Source: CAKZSB01 sp964646405
GTDB lineage: Bacteria; Pseudomonadota; Gammaproteobacteria; Granulosicoccales; Granulosicoccaceae
DNA length: 51,460 bases
Reading direction: 5' to 3'
NCBI GenBank assembly: GCA_964646405.1
Contig: CAZYDV010000005.1
Coordinates: 1-51,460, forward strand
Every line of letters starts with the position of its first letter. Position 1 is the first letter of the stretch. Below are positions 34,355 to 42,311 of this stretch, piece after piece. The notes below the pieces were generated by a model. It was given only the letters and a program-made list of their open reading frames with translations. It was not told where the DNA came from and did no database searches. Made by a program: the position numbers and the translations under genes.

Positions 34355-35031
34355 GGCTCAATGCGATCCGAATTTTCGAACACTCTGCGCTTCTTGGGTT
34401 TCTTGCTGCTGGCAGCAGGAAGTGCGGCGGCGGCGGCTGGCTCGGCATTGGAACGGCCGTTGGCCAGCGTGTCGGTGCGCAGTGGCGGTGGTGCGGCGTT
34501 GCCGCGGCGTATGCGCAGCTCATTAACCAGATCACCAACAGTTTTGCTCGCGACACTGGTCAGGTTCGAGTAGCCCCAGCCGGTGCGTGACGCGCTGGCC
34601 TGCCACAGCACGTTGCCCGTGCCGAGATCTGTGAACTTCAGGCTCAGGCCCACGGCTGGTTCATTGTCGACACCGTTCTTGTATCGCCACTCCTGCACCT
34701 TGCCGGTGACGGCATAGCGATAGCCGTTTTCGATGGCCCATTTTTTTGCGTTCTGCAATTGCACACCACTGTCGAGGATTGACAGCAGCGACTGCTCTTC
34801 GCTCGATTTGTATTCGTCGATCACGGTAACACCCCGCGAGCGCAGGTGCGTTTCGACCAGGGCCTTGGCGCTATCGCCTGCCAGCGGCGTGGAAGAGAAA
34901 TTCTCGATTGGCAGCAGCGCCCATTTCTCCGACGTGAACAGACTCGCTCGGCTCGAGGATGTCATGGTCTCGCAAGCGCTGAGTAACGCTGCTGCGGTTA
35001 GAACAACTGCGGTGAAAATATTTTGACGCAT
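34351..35031 (-). CDS. pelC: PelC-like outer-membrane lipoprotein with an added C-terminal tail
   Basis: PelC is a lipoprotein that forms a dodecameric ring at the inner face of the outer membrane and guides Pel to PelB. The 226 residues begin with a lipobox (TAAALLSAC, Cys20). The core (about 35-170) has the family pattern WALLPIENFSSTPLAGDSAK, NGYRYAVTGKVQEWRYKNG, VGLSLKFTDLGTGNVLW and ASRTGWGYSNLTSVASKTVG. P. aeruginosa PelC is about 170 residues; here a Pro/Ala/Ser-rich tail of some 45-50 residues with a basic cluster (SSKKPKKRRVFEN) is added. It is the first gene of this operon, with 266 bases of divergent promoter space upstream. Confidence 0.9.
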   Translation of the reverse strand: MRQNIFTAVVLTAAALLSACETMTSSSRASLFTSEKWALLPIENFSSTPLAGDSAKALVETHLRSRGVTVIDEYKSSEEQSLLSILDSGVQLQNAKKWAIENGYRYAVTGKVQEWRYKNGVDNEPAVGLSLKFTDLGTGNVLWQASASRTGWGYSNLTSVASKTVGDLVNELRIRRGNAAPPPLRTDTLANGRSNAEPAAAAALPAASSKKPKKRRVFENSDRIEP

Positions 35032-35046
35032 ACTCTGCTTCCGAAT

Positions 35047-35104
35047 GGATGTCTGTCGCGGCGCAAACGGATGTTTGTCACGCGTTGAGTTATCTGGTTG
35101 TCAC
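35047..35104. promoter_or_regulatory. Phased TGTC repeats upstream of the pel operon
   Basis: GGATGTCTGTC (35047-35057) and GGATGTTTGTC (35069-35079) are near-identical direct repeats 22 bp apart. The core YTGTCRC recurs a third time at 35098-35104, so copies start at 35053, 35075 and 35098, spaced 22-23 bp or about two helical turns. They lie 16-73 bp upstream of the pelC start and could be tandem sites of a regulator. No consensus for a known factor (such as FleQ) is matched. Confidence 0.45.
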
Positions 35105-35297
35105 ACCGTGTTAGCCGGTTCGATGACGGCGTGGTCAGCGATTTCGCCTGCTCCGTCACGTAAATCGGCCGTAACAAGAGCATTTATTGTTCCACCCGTG
35201 GACTACGCATCGAAGTTCGGCGCTGGGTGTCGTAGAAAAACAGCTGTGTGGCCCTTATCGAAAGATCTCAGGCACGATTCGCGATAAGCTTTTTCAC

Positions 35298-36350
35298 ATG
35301 CACGACTGGCTGATAAATCTTTGTGTCCAAACGCGTAGCCAGCCGGCGCAGGTGTTGGTTTCGGTGATCAAGGTTGCAGGATCAGCGCCACGAGAAGTCG
35401 GCGCAAAAATGCTCGTGGGCGCGGATGGATCGACTGGCACGATCGGCGGTGGCCATCTTGAACACCTGGCGTGTCAGCGCGCGCGAGTGCTGTTGGATGA
35501 CGCGACGCCAGCCAGCCAGCGGCTGTCGCTGGCCCTCGGTGCTGCGCTTGGGCAGTGTTGCGGTGGCCGAGTGGAATTGTTGTTTGAAGTTATCGCGCAC
35601 GACGCGATATGGCTGCAGCGCGTTCGATCCTCGCAACCAGATCAAGACGTCTGGCTGTGCCGGCAACTCAACGAAGACGCCGTGATGCAGACGCGCTTGA
35701 TCGATAGGAGCGACACGGATCGCGCTCTCTCGCCGCAGCTGCTGACGCGGATCCGCAATTGTATAGAACCAGCTTTGATCAGCGTTGCCGATCAGCAATG
35801 GTTTGTCGATCCGTGTCGGGTGCGGCCACCTGAAGTCTGGATCTTCGGTGCGGGGCATGTTGGCAGGGCCGTGGTACGACAGCTAGTCCTGTTGCGCTAT
35901 CGTATTGTCTGGGTCGATCAGCGCGAGGATCAATTGTATTTCGATTCAGCGCCCACTACCGCGCCTATAGAAAAGCGTCTGGTCAGCGATCCGCTGGATG
36001 AGATTGCCGACATACCCAGTCATGCGCGTGTGCTGGTGATGACCCACAGCCACGATCTGGACTTCCAGCTGTGCCAGCAACTACTGAAACGTGAAGGCTA
36101 TGGTTTCATTGGGCTGATCGGCTCTGCGACCAAAAGTGCGCGGTTTCGAAAACGCCTCAATCAGCGCGGCCTTGACAGCTCGGTTATCCACTGTCCAATA
36201 GCGCCGGGTTTGCTGCAATCGCGACGACCGGAATCTATTGCGCTGGCGATAGCCATCCAATTGACACAACTCGACGAGTCGGCCAGTGAGGTGAGTAAAG
36301 AGCACCTTTCGACGTCACTTCATGCACAATTTCGCAAAGGCAGTGAATGA
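35298..36350 (+). CDS. xdhC: Xanthine dehydrogenase accessory protein XdhC
   Basis: XdhC binds molybdenum cofactor, helps its sulphuration and inserts it into xanthine dehydrogenase. The 350 residues begin at MHDWLINLCVQT (ATG 35298); the reading from 35187 adds residues with no family match. Marks are IKVAGSAPREVGAKMLVG, TIGGGHLEHLACQ, ALGQCCGGRVELLFE with the paired cysteines, and a Rossmann-like VWIFGAGHVGRAVVRQL in the second half. No clear Shine-Dalgarno sequence precedes the start. The stop overlaps guaD by four bases (ATGA). The xdhA and xdhB genes are not in the window and probably lie elsewhere. Confidence 0.92.
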   Translation: MHDWLINLCVQTRSQPAQVLVSVIKVAGSAPREVGAKMLVGADGSTGTIGGGHLEHLACQRARVLLDDATPASQRLSLALGAALGQCCGGRVELLFEVIAHDAIWLQRVRSSQPDQDVWLCRQLNEDAVMQTRLIDRSDTDRALSPQLLTRIRNCIEPALISVADQQWFVDPCRVRPPEVWIFGAGHVGRAVVRQLVLLRYRIVWVDQREDQLYFDSAPTTAPIEKRLVSDPLDEIADIPSHARVLVMTHSHDLDFQLCQQLLKREGYGFIGLIGSATKSARFRKRLNQRGLDSSVIHCPIAPGLLQSRRPESIALAIAIQLTQLDESASEVSKEHLSTSLHAQFRKGSE

Positions 36351-37651
36351 GTAAGACCACGTTATTTCTGGGCACCGTGTGTCATCTGATTGATGATCCG
36401 CTGAACGCCGGTGAGTCAGCTCTGCAAAGCTTTCGGGATGGCGCACTGCTGGTGCGCGATGGCCGGGTAGTGGAAGTAGGGGCGGCAGCCGACCTGGCGT
36501 CCTGCGAGCGCGCAAACGACGTGGAAGTGATTGATTGCCGTGGCCAATTCATCTTGCCCGGTTTTATCGATTCGCACCTGCATTTCCCGCAGGCCGAGAT
36601 GATTGGCAGCCACGGTGCTCAATTGCTGGAGTGGCTGCAAAAGTATACGTTCCCCGCCGAGCTCGAGTTCGGCAGTGCCGATTATGCGAAGGCAGCCGCT
36701 GAGGTGTTTCTCAACGAGCTATTAAAGAACGGCACCACTACGGCACTGGTCTACGCCACCGTCCACTCCCATTCGGCAGACAGTCTTTTTCGGGCGGCTG
36801 CTCGGCGCGATCTGCGGCTGGTGACCGGCAAGGTGATGATGGATCGCAACTGCCCGCCGAAGCTGCAGGACACGCCGCAACAGGGATACGAGGACAGTCT
36901 TGCACTCATTGAAAAGTGGCATGGCCGGCAGCGTTTACAGTACGCGGTGACTCCGCGATTTGCGCCGACCTCCAGCGATGAGCAGTTGCGGTTGGCTGGA
37001 AAACTGTTCGATCAGATAGACGGTCTTTTTTTGCAGTCGCACGTGGCGGAAAATCGTGCCGAGGTCGAGTGGGTGGCGGAACTTTTTCCCTGGGCTCGCA
37101 GTTATCTCGATGTCTACGATCATTTCGGGTTGCTTGGCGAGCGCGCGGTCTATGGGCACTGCATCTATCTGGATGATGCCGATCGGCGGCGCATGCGCGA
37201 CACCGGTTCTGCCATCGCCTTCTGCCCGACGTCAAATCTATTCTTGGGCAGTGGCCTGTTCGACTATAGACAGGCCAGAGAGCAGGGGGTGGCCACCAGT
37301 CTGGCGACCGATGTTGGCGGTGGCACCAGTTTCAGTATGCTTAAGACTGCCGAGCAAGCTTACAAAGTTACGCAACTGTGTGGTGGTGGTGTGGATCCCT
37401 TATCGCTGCTCTACGAGATGACGCTGGGTGCCGCCAGAGCGTTGTCAATGGATCGACACATCGGTAATTTTGACGCGGGTAAAGAGGCGGATTTTGTCGT
37501 GCTTGACGCTGCCGACAATCCGTTGTTGGCACGGCGGCTGGAACGCGCAGATTCCCTGGGTGAACAGCTCTTTGCCATGATGGTGCTGGGCGATGAGCGA
37601 TGCACTGCCGGCACCTATGTGCTCGGCGAGTGCCAGTATCGGCGAGCCTGA
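36347..37651 (+). CDS. guaD: Guanine deaminase
   Basis: GuaD deaminates guanine to xanthine, feeding xanthine dehydrogenase. The 434 residues form an amidohydrolase barrel. Metal and substrate marks are GFIDSHLHFPQAEMIGSHGA, TFPAELEFG, LQSHVAENRAEVEWV, YGHCIYLDD and ATDVGGGTSFSML, all characteristic of guanine deaminases and better than for other cytosine/adenosine deaminase-like enzymes. The ATG overlaps the xdhC stop, which is coherent because GuaD makes the substrate of the enzyme that XdhC matures. With uraH at 13.7 kb it indicates a purine-degradation pathway. Confidence 0.95.
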   Translation: MSKTTLFLGTVCHLIDDPLNAGESALQSFRDGALLVRDGRVVEVGAAADLASCERANDVEVIDCRGQFILPGFIDSHLHFPQAEMIGSHGAQLLEWLQKYTFPAELEFGSADYAKAAAEVFLNELLKNGTTTALVYATVHSHSADSLFRAAARRDLRLVTGKVMMDRNCPPKLQDTPQQGYEDSLALIEKWHGRQRLQYAVTPRFAPTSSDEQLRLAGKLFDQIDGLFLQSHVAENRAEVEWVAELFPWARSYLDVYDHFGLLGERAVYGHCIYLDDADRRRMRDTGSAIAFCPTSNLFLGSGLFDYRQAREQGVATSLATDVGGGTSFSMLKTAEQAYKVTQLCGGGVDPLSLLYEMTLGAARALSMDRHIGNFDAGKEADFVVLDAADNPLLARRLERADSLGEQLFAMMVLGDERCTAGTYVLGECQYRRA

Positions 37652-37678
37652 CGCGGTACCGGTGAATCCGGCACCGCG
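37652..37678. terminator. Hairpin between convergent guaD and rne
   Basis: CGCGGT-A-CCGG pairs with CCGG-C-ACCGCG around a TGAAT loop, with one mismatch, directly after the guaD stop and 14 bases from the rne stop. There is no T-run on either side, so it is a candidate terminator or 3'-end stabiliser for both transcripts. Confidence 0.45.
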
Positions 37679-37692
37679 CAGCAATACCACTA

Positions 37693-40600
37693 TCAGGGAT
37701 TGCTGAGCTCGCGATCGCCGCCGCTGCCTGTGTTGCTGTCAGGCTTGGCCGCTGGCGCCGCTGCGCCGTCGGTACCAGCCGGTCGGGTTTCCACCTGCTG
37801 CAGCGACGAGGTATCCGGGCGTTTTACGCTGGCGCCATTGGATGGAGCATTGCTGCCTTTAGCCGTGTTACCGCTGTTGCCGCTTGCAGCAGGGCTGTTG
37901 GTGGCTGTGGATTCACCTGAATCCTTACTGGCCAGCGATCGGACGCTGCTCTTTAGCTGGCTCGGTTGCACCGGGGATACCTGAAATCCTTCGGCGGCCT
38001 TGCCGTTCGTCGTGTTGCCGGCAGTCGAGGCAGTCGCATCACTTGCCGTGGCTGTATGGGGCTTGTCGTTTCGGGCTTTCGCTGTGGCCTGCTCAGGACG
38101 CGAATCCGACCTGGGCTGTGGGCCAGTCGCTGGTGCTGCCTGCGCCGGGCGGGGCTGCTGCTGGGCGGCTGGATGTGGGCCGGCATCGGGTTTGCCCTGG
38201 GTGGCACTGTCGCCGGTATTGTTGCGCGATTCATTGCGCGAATCGCCGTTTGCATCGGCGCGTGACTCGTTAGACGACGAGGAACGACGACGACGATTGC
38301 CCGACTCTGACTTGCTCTCAGCGTTCTGGCCGGCGCCGTTGCCGTCGACAGCTGGCGCCGCGTCAGCATGGCTGGCCGGCTCGGCAGGTTTGTTCGCCTT
38401 GTCGCCGCCTTCGGCCGCTCGATCGCCGGATGTGTCGTTGCTTTGCGGCGTATCAGCGCCAGCGTTTTTGCTGTCGTTGTTGGCATTGCGGTTGTTGCGA
38501 CGGCCGCGGCGAGGATAGCGATTGCGCCCGGTTCGCTCACGCGGTTGCTCGTTGCGACTCTGATACCCGGAGGAGGCCTGACTATCAGTGCCGGCTGCGT
38601 CAACCGTCGCGTCGCTGGTCGGCTCGGCTACCTCGGCATTGCGTTCGTCGCGCTGGTTGTTCTGCGCGGGGCCTGTCGGTCTGGCTTGCGTCTCGGCGTT
38701 TTGCTTATCGCTGGTCTGCTTGTCAGCGTTTTTACCCTGCTGGCGACGCCCGTTCTGGCCTTTGCCGTTGTTGCGGTTCTGCTCGCCGCGATTGCCCCCT
38801 TGCTTGCGCTGGTTGCCACCACTCGATTGATTCTGGTTACCACTCTGACCGCTCTTCTGGTTGTTGTTGCCCCTGCCGCGACCTTCTGCCTCGTTACTGC
38901 CGCCGTCGGCAGCCTCGTTGTTCTTACCGCGTTTGCCCTGATTGCCCCGTTCACGGCGTGGCTTGCGACGATTGCTGTTATTGCCATTGCGGTTGTTGCC
39001 GCGCGCAGAGGGGCTCTCGGTCTGCTCGTTATTGGCGTTGGACGCCACATCGTTGCTGGCCTCGGCGGGTGCATTTTTACCCGGCGAGAACACCGCACTG
39101 ATAATTCGACTGAAAAAACCGGTCTCGGGCTTTTCGGGTTGTTCTGTCGCTTGCTGCGTCGGTGTGGGGATGGGTGAGGCCGGTGCAATACTCTGCACGG
39201 CGGCCACTTCGCTGTCGCTCTGGGTGGCCTCTTCGTCGGGTGGCACGTAGGCCTTGGGACGATTAGCCAACTGGAAGCTGTTGAGCTTGTTGGCGTCGTG
39301 GCCCACTTCGCCAACCTTGATTCGTTCGATCTCGTAGTGCGGCGTCTCAAGCGTCGAGTCGGGGACCAGCAGGGCGCTGGCGATATCGTTGCGTTCCTCG
39401 ATCTCGCGAATCGCCTCGCGTTTTTCGTTTAACAGATACGTGGCAACCGATACCGGCATGCGAATCAACACGCGGCCGGTATTCTCTTTCATGGACTCTT
39501 CCTCCAGCAGCCTGAGCATCTGCAGGGCGAGCGATTCGACATTGCGGATCGTGCCGCTGCCGCTGCAGCGTGGGCACACCAGTTCGATGCCCTCGCCAAG
39601 CGACGGGCGCAGCCGCTGGCGCGACATTTCCATCAGGCCAAATCGGGAGATTCGACCGACCTGCACTCGGGCACGGTCGATCTTTACCATCTCGCGAAGC
39701 CGATTTTCCACCAGTCGCTGGTTCTTGTTGGCCATCATGTCGATGAAGTCGATGACGATCAGGCCGCCGAGATCGCGCAGCCGCAATTGGCGGCCAATCT
39801 CGTCGCAGGCTTCCAGATTGGTGTTGGTGGCCGTTTCCTCAATATCGCTGCCCTTCGTCGCACGGGCCGAGTTGATATCGATGGAGATCAGCGCCTCGGT
39901 GTGGTCAATGACCAGCGCGCCACCGGACGGGAGCCGCACCTCGCGCTGAAACGCAGATTCGATCTGTCCTTCGATCTGATAGCGGTTAAACAGCGGCACG
40001 TCTTCGCCGTAGAGCTTCAGTTTGCGCAGGTTCTGCGGCATGTACTGGCTCATGAAGGTGTGCGCCTGATTGAACACGTCGGGCTCGTCGATCAGGATCT
40101 CGCCGATGTCATTGCGAAAGTAGTCGCGCAGCGCCCGAACAATGACATTGCTCTCCTGGTAGATCAGGGCGGGTGCTTTGTTCTCCCCTTCGGCGGCCTT
40201 GATCGCATTCCAAATCTCTACCTGATAGTCGAGATCCCACTGGAGTTCTTCTGTGCTGCGTCCGACCCCGGCGGTGCGGATGATGATGCCCATGCCATCG
40301 GGAATGACGAGGTCATTCATGGCCTCTTTGAGCTGTGTGCGCTCATCGCCTTCGATGCGTCGTGAAACGCCGCCGGCACGTGGGTTGTTCGGCATTAGGA
40401 CCAGAAATCGGCCCGCCAGACTGGCGAAAGTCGTCAGCGCGGCGCCCTTGGTGCCCCGTTCCTCTTTCTCGATCTGGACCAGTATCTCGTCGCCCTCGCG
40501 GACGCCATCCTTGATATTTGGCCGCGCGCCGTCGTTGCGAGCAGACTCAGCTACATACTCGCGCGCGATTTCCTTAAATGGCAGAAAACCGTGGCGATCA

Positions 40601-40785
40601 GCACCGTAGTCGACAAACGCAGCTTCCAGGCTGGGCTCGATGCGGGTTATTTTGGCCTTGTAAATATTGGACTTTTTCTGTTCTCTCGTGTTGTGTTCTA
40701 TGTCTAGGTTGTCGAGCTTTTGCCCGTCAACGATCGCTACCCGCAGTTCTTCCGGCTGGGTGGCGTTTACAAGCATGCGTTTCAT
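37693..40785 (-). CDS. rne: Ribonuclease E
   Basis: RNase E is the main endonuclease of mRNA decay and rRNA/tRNA processing and the degradosome scaffold. The start is set at 40785 (MKRMLVNATQPEELRVAIVD), which matches E. coli; the frame continues to 40821 without family likeness. The length is 1030 residues. In this numbering the catalytic Asp303 (SIDINSARATKGSD) and Asp346 (VIDFIDM) and the zinc-link Cys404/Cys407 (CPRCSGSG) fall exactly on the E. coli positions. The S1 domain is at about 35-125. From about residue 525 on the chain is low complexity, rich in N, Q, G, R and then A, S, T, as expected for a disordered scaffold with arginine-rich RNA-binding patches (RRKPRRERGNQGKRGKNN). A leader of about 410 nt precedes it. 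Confidence 0.97.
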   Translation of the reverse strand: MKRMLVNATQPEELRVAIVDGQKLDNLDIEHNTREQKKSNIYKAKITRIEPSLEAAFVDYGADRHGFLPFKEIAREYVAESARNDGARPNIKDGVREGDEILVQIEKEERGTKGAALTTFASLAGRFLVLMPNNPRAGGVSRRIEGDERTQLKEAMNDLVIPDGMGIIIRTAGVGRSTEELQWDLDYQVEIWNAIKAAEGENKAPALIYQESNVIVRALRDYFRNDIGEILIDEPDVFNQAHTFMSQYMPQNLRKLKLYGEDVPLFNRYQIEGQIESAFQREVRLPSGGALVIDHTEALISIDINSARATKGSDIEETATNTNLEACDEIGRQLRLRDLGGLIVIDFIDMMANKNQRLVENRLREMVKIDRARVQVGRISRFGLMEMSRQRLRPSLGEGIELVCPRCSGSGTIRNVESLALQMLRLLEEESMKENTGRVLIRMPVSVATYLLNEKREAIREIEERNDIASALLVPDSTLETPHYEIERIKVGEVGHDANKLNSFQLANRPKAYVPPDEEATQSDSEVAAVQSIAPASPIPTPTQQATEQPEKPETGFFSRIISAVFSPGKNAPAEASNDVASNANNEQTESPSARGNNRNGNNSNRRKPRRERGNQGKRGKNNEAADGGSNEAEGRGRGNNNQKSGQSGNQNQSSGGNQRKQGGNRGEQNRNNGKGQNGRRQQGKNADKQTSDKQNAETQARPTGPAQNNQRDERNAEVAEPTSDATVDAAGTDSQASSGYQSRNEQPRERTGRNRYPRRGRRNNRNANNDSKNAGADTPQSNDTSGDRAAEGGDKANKPAEPASHADAAPAVDGNGAGQNAESKSESGNRRRRSSSSNESRADANGDSRNESRNNTGDSATQGKPDAGPHPAAQQQPRPAQAAPATGPQPRSDSRPEQATAKARNDKPHTATASDATASTAGNTTNGKAAEGFQVSPVQPSQLKSSVRSLASKDSGESTATNSPAASGNSGNTAKGSNAPSNGASVKRPDTSSLQQVETRPAGTDGAAAPAAKPDSNTGSGGDRELSNP

Positions 40786-41253
40786 TGGAGTTATCGTCCT
40801 GTAGTGGAACGGCACTCGCAATCGCGATTTGCTGCAAATGTTGGGTCATGGGCGCGCGTGGCGCCATCACTGAAGTACTCCCTTGACTTTCGGGTTCAGG
40901 TTGTTTGTCAGCATTTGTCCGTGATTGTTATGGTGCCGAACAGAATTCTGGTAGATCAAATCTGCCCCGCCACAAGCTGCTGTCGGTTCAAGCTGGACAG
41001 CTATCGCGAATGCTGTGATCGGACTACCTCGGGGTGCGAATGTGACGCACGCCGAAGGCCGCAATTTGGCATCCGCCGATGAGAGAGGCGGGCTTGGAAA
41101 AATGATTGATTCGGAAGTGTAGAGTGGAGAATAGGTGGTCCACTGAACGTCCTGACGCTGACGACCCTGCTTGATAGGAATTTTCTCGTCGCCAGCCTCA
41201 CTAATATAGCATCATATTGCGATCCAACAAACTCTCCAGCGATTACAAATCAG
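40786..41253. other. Divergent rne-rluC intergenic region (rne leader)
   Basis: This 468-base stretch separates divergent rne and rluC. No credible coding region is seen. If the promoter at 41203-41230 is used, nearly all of it is the rne 5' untranslated region. E. coli rne has a leader of about 360 nt through which RNase E controls its own mRNA. A short G/C-rich self-complementary spot lies at about 40849-40863. The rluC start has very little upstream space. Confidence 0.5.
41203..41230 (-). promoter_or_regulatory. Candidate rne promoter
   Basis: On the minus strand TTGTTG (41230-41225) and TATATT (41208-41203) are 16 bp apart. Transcription would start near 41196, giving a leader of about 410 nt. 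The -10 matches the consensus at five of six bases, the -35 at three. Confidence 0.4.
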
Positions 41254-42201
41254 ATGAAACCCGATCGGGACTTTCGCCAGGTCCGCCAGGTGGAAGTGGG
41301 CGAGCATCAGCAGGGGCAGAGAATCGACAACTACCTGCTGTCTCAACTGGACGGTGTGCCGCGCTCTGTGGTGTATCGGATTCTACGCACCGGCCAGGTC
41401 CGGGTTAACAAAGGCAGAATCAAGCCATCCTACCGATTGTCAGCCGGCGATATTGTGCGGATTCCACCGGTGTCGGAGAAAGTCCGGTCAGGCGAGCGCG
41501 TGCCGACCGCGCTGGTCGAGCAACTGGGCGCGACTGTCATCGCCGAGGACAGCCGCTATATTGTCATCGACAAACCGGCCGGAGTTGCGGTTCATGGTGG
41601 CAGTGGCATCCGCTTTGGGGTAGTCGATGCGATGCGTGCGCTCTACGATGAAAATGACATCAGCCTGGGTCACCGACTCGATCGCAACACCAGCGGGCTG
41701 TTAGTGCTGGCCCGCAACCGTCCGGCGGCGCTGGCATTTCAGGCGCTGCTCAAAGCGGGCACAGTAACCAAGCGTTATCAGGCGATTCTTTGTGGCGAGC
41801 TGACACGCGAGTTGCACGTCGATGCGCCATTGAAAAAATCCGACACCACAGAGCCCGTGCAGGTGCGCGTCGATCCGACGGGAAAATCTGCGCGCTCAAG
41901 CTTTGCGCCGTTGGCCCATCAGCCTGGCTACACGTTTGTCAGCGTCCTGATAGAGACTGGCCGTACCCACCAGATTCGGGTGCACGCGGCCCATAGTGGG
42001 CTACCGGTGCTGGGTGACAGCCGCTACGGAAACTGGTCCAGCAACCGGGCGGCGGCGGCACTCGGGCTGAAGCGAATGTACCTGCACGCGAGCGAACTGG
42101 ACTTTGCCGATCCTGAGTCTGGTTGTGCCAGATCCTATCGCGCCTCGCAGGCACAGGCCTTCAAAGCGGCACTGGATAGCATTGCCGCAGATTTGCGCTA
42201 G
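41254..42201 (+). CDS. rluC: 23S rRNA pseudouridine synthase RluC
   Basis: RluC makes pseudouridine at three sites (955, 2504 and 2580 in E. coli) of 23S rRNA. The 315 residues have an S4 RNA-binding domain (about 20-75, GQRIDNYLLSQLDGVPRSVV, TGQVRVNKGRIKPSYRL), then the RluA-type catalytic domain. Asp143 is the nucleophile in GHRLDRNTSGLLVLAR, and ETGRTHQIRVHAAHSGLPVL is the conserved C-terminal motif. Divergence from rne, as in E. coli, supports RluC over RluD. No Shine-Dalgarno sequence is obvious before the ATG. Confidence 0.95.
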   Translation: MKPDRDFRQVRQVEVGEHQQGQRIDNYLLSQLDGVPRSVVYRILRTGQVRVNKGRIKPSYRLSAGDIVRIPPVSEKVRSGERVPTALVEQLGATVIAEDSRYIVIDKPAGVAVHGGSGIRFGVVDAMRALYDENDISLGHRLDRNTSGLLVLARNRPAALAFQALLKAGTVTKRYQAILCGELTRELHVDAPLKKSDTTEPVQVRVDPTGKSARSSFAPLAHQPGYTFVSVLIETGRTHQIRVHAAHSGLPVLGDSRYGNWSSNRAAAALGLKRMYLHASELDFADPESGCARSYRASQAQAFKAALDSIAADLR

Positions 42202-42269
42202 CGATTGTTCTTCCATTGCGGCCCGGAGGTACAGCAGTTGCTTTGCTAGTTCCTTGATCCTACCGCTTG

Positions 42270-42289
42270 TGCCCGCAAATTTGCAGGCA
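42270..42289. promoter_or_regulatory. Near-perfect 20-bp palindrome upstream of sppA
   Basis: TGCC-C-GCAAA/TTTGC-A-GGCA is a palindrome with a single mismatched pair, ending 22 bases before the sppA ATG. It may be an operator or a leader hairpin that affects ribosome access. Confidence 0.4.
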
Positions 42290-42311
42290 CCAGGAAAACG
42301 CAACGGGCGCT

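Noticed and set aside
22206..35031. The Pel locus as a recently acquired island
   Set aside because: It is not flanked by mobile genes or direct repeats. pelG looks somewhat A+T-rich, but the rest resembles its neighbours by eye. A codon-usage calculation would be needed.
38368..39177. Long plus-strand reading frames opposite the 3' half of rne (269, 223 and 172 residues)
   Set aside because: They mirror the low-complexity Asn/Gln/Arg codons of the RNase E scaffold, producing Ala/Val/Leu-rich pseudo-membrane proteins. No ribosome site or family pattern supports them.
38000..39350. The repetitive RNase E tail as a tandem repeat array or CRISPR-like element
   Set aside because: The repetition is compositional at the amino-acid level; there are no regularly spaced identical repeats.
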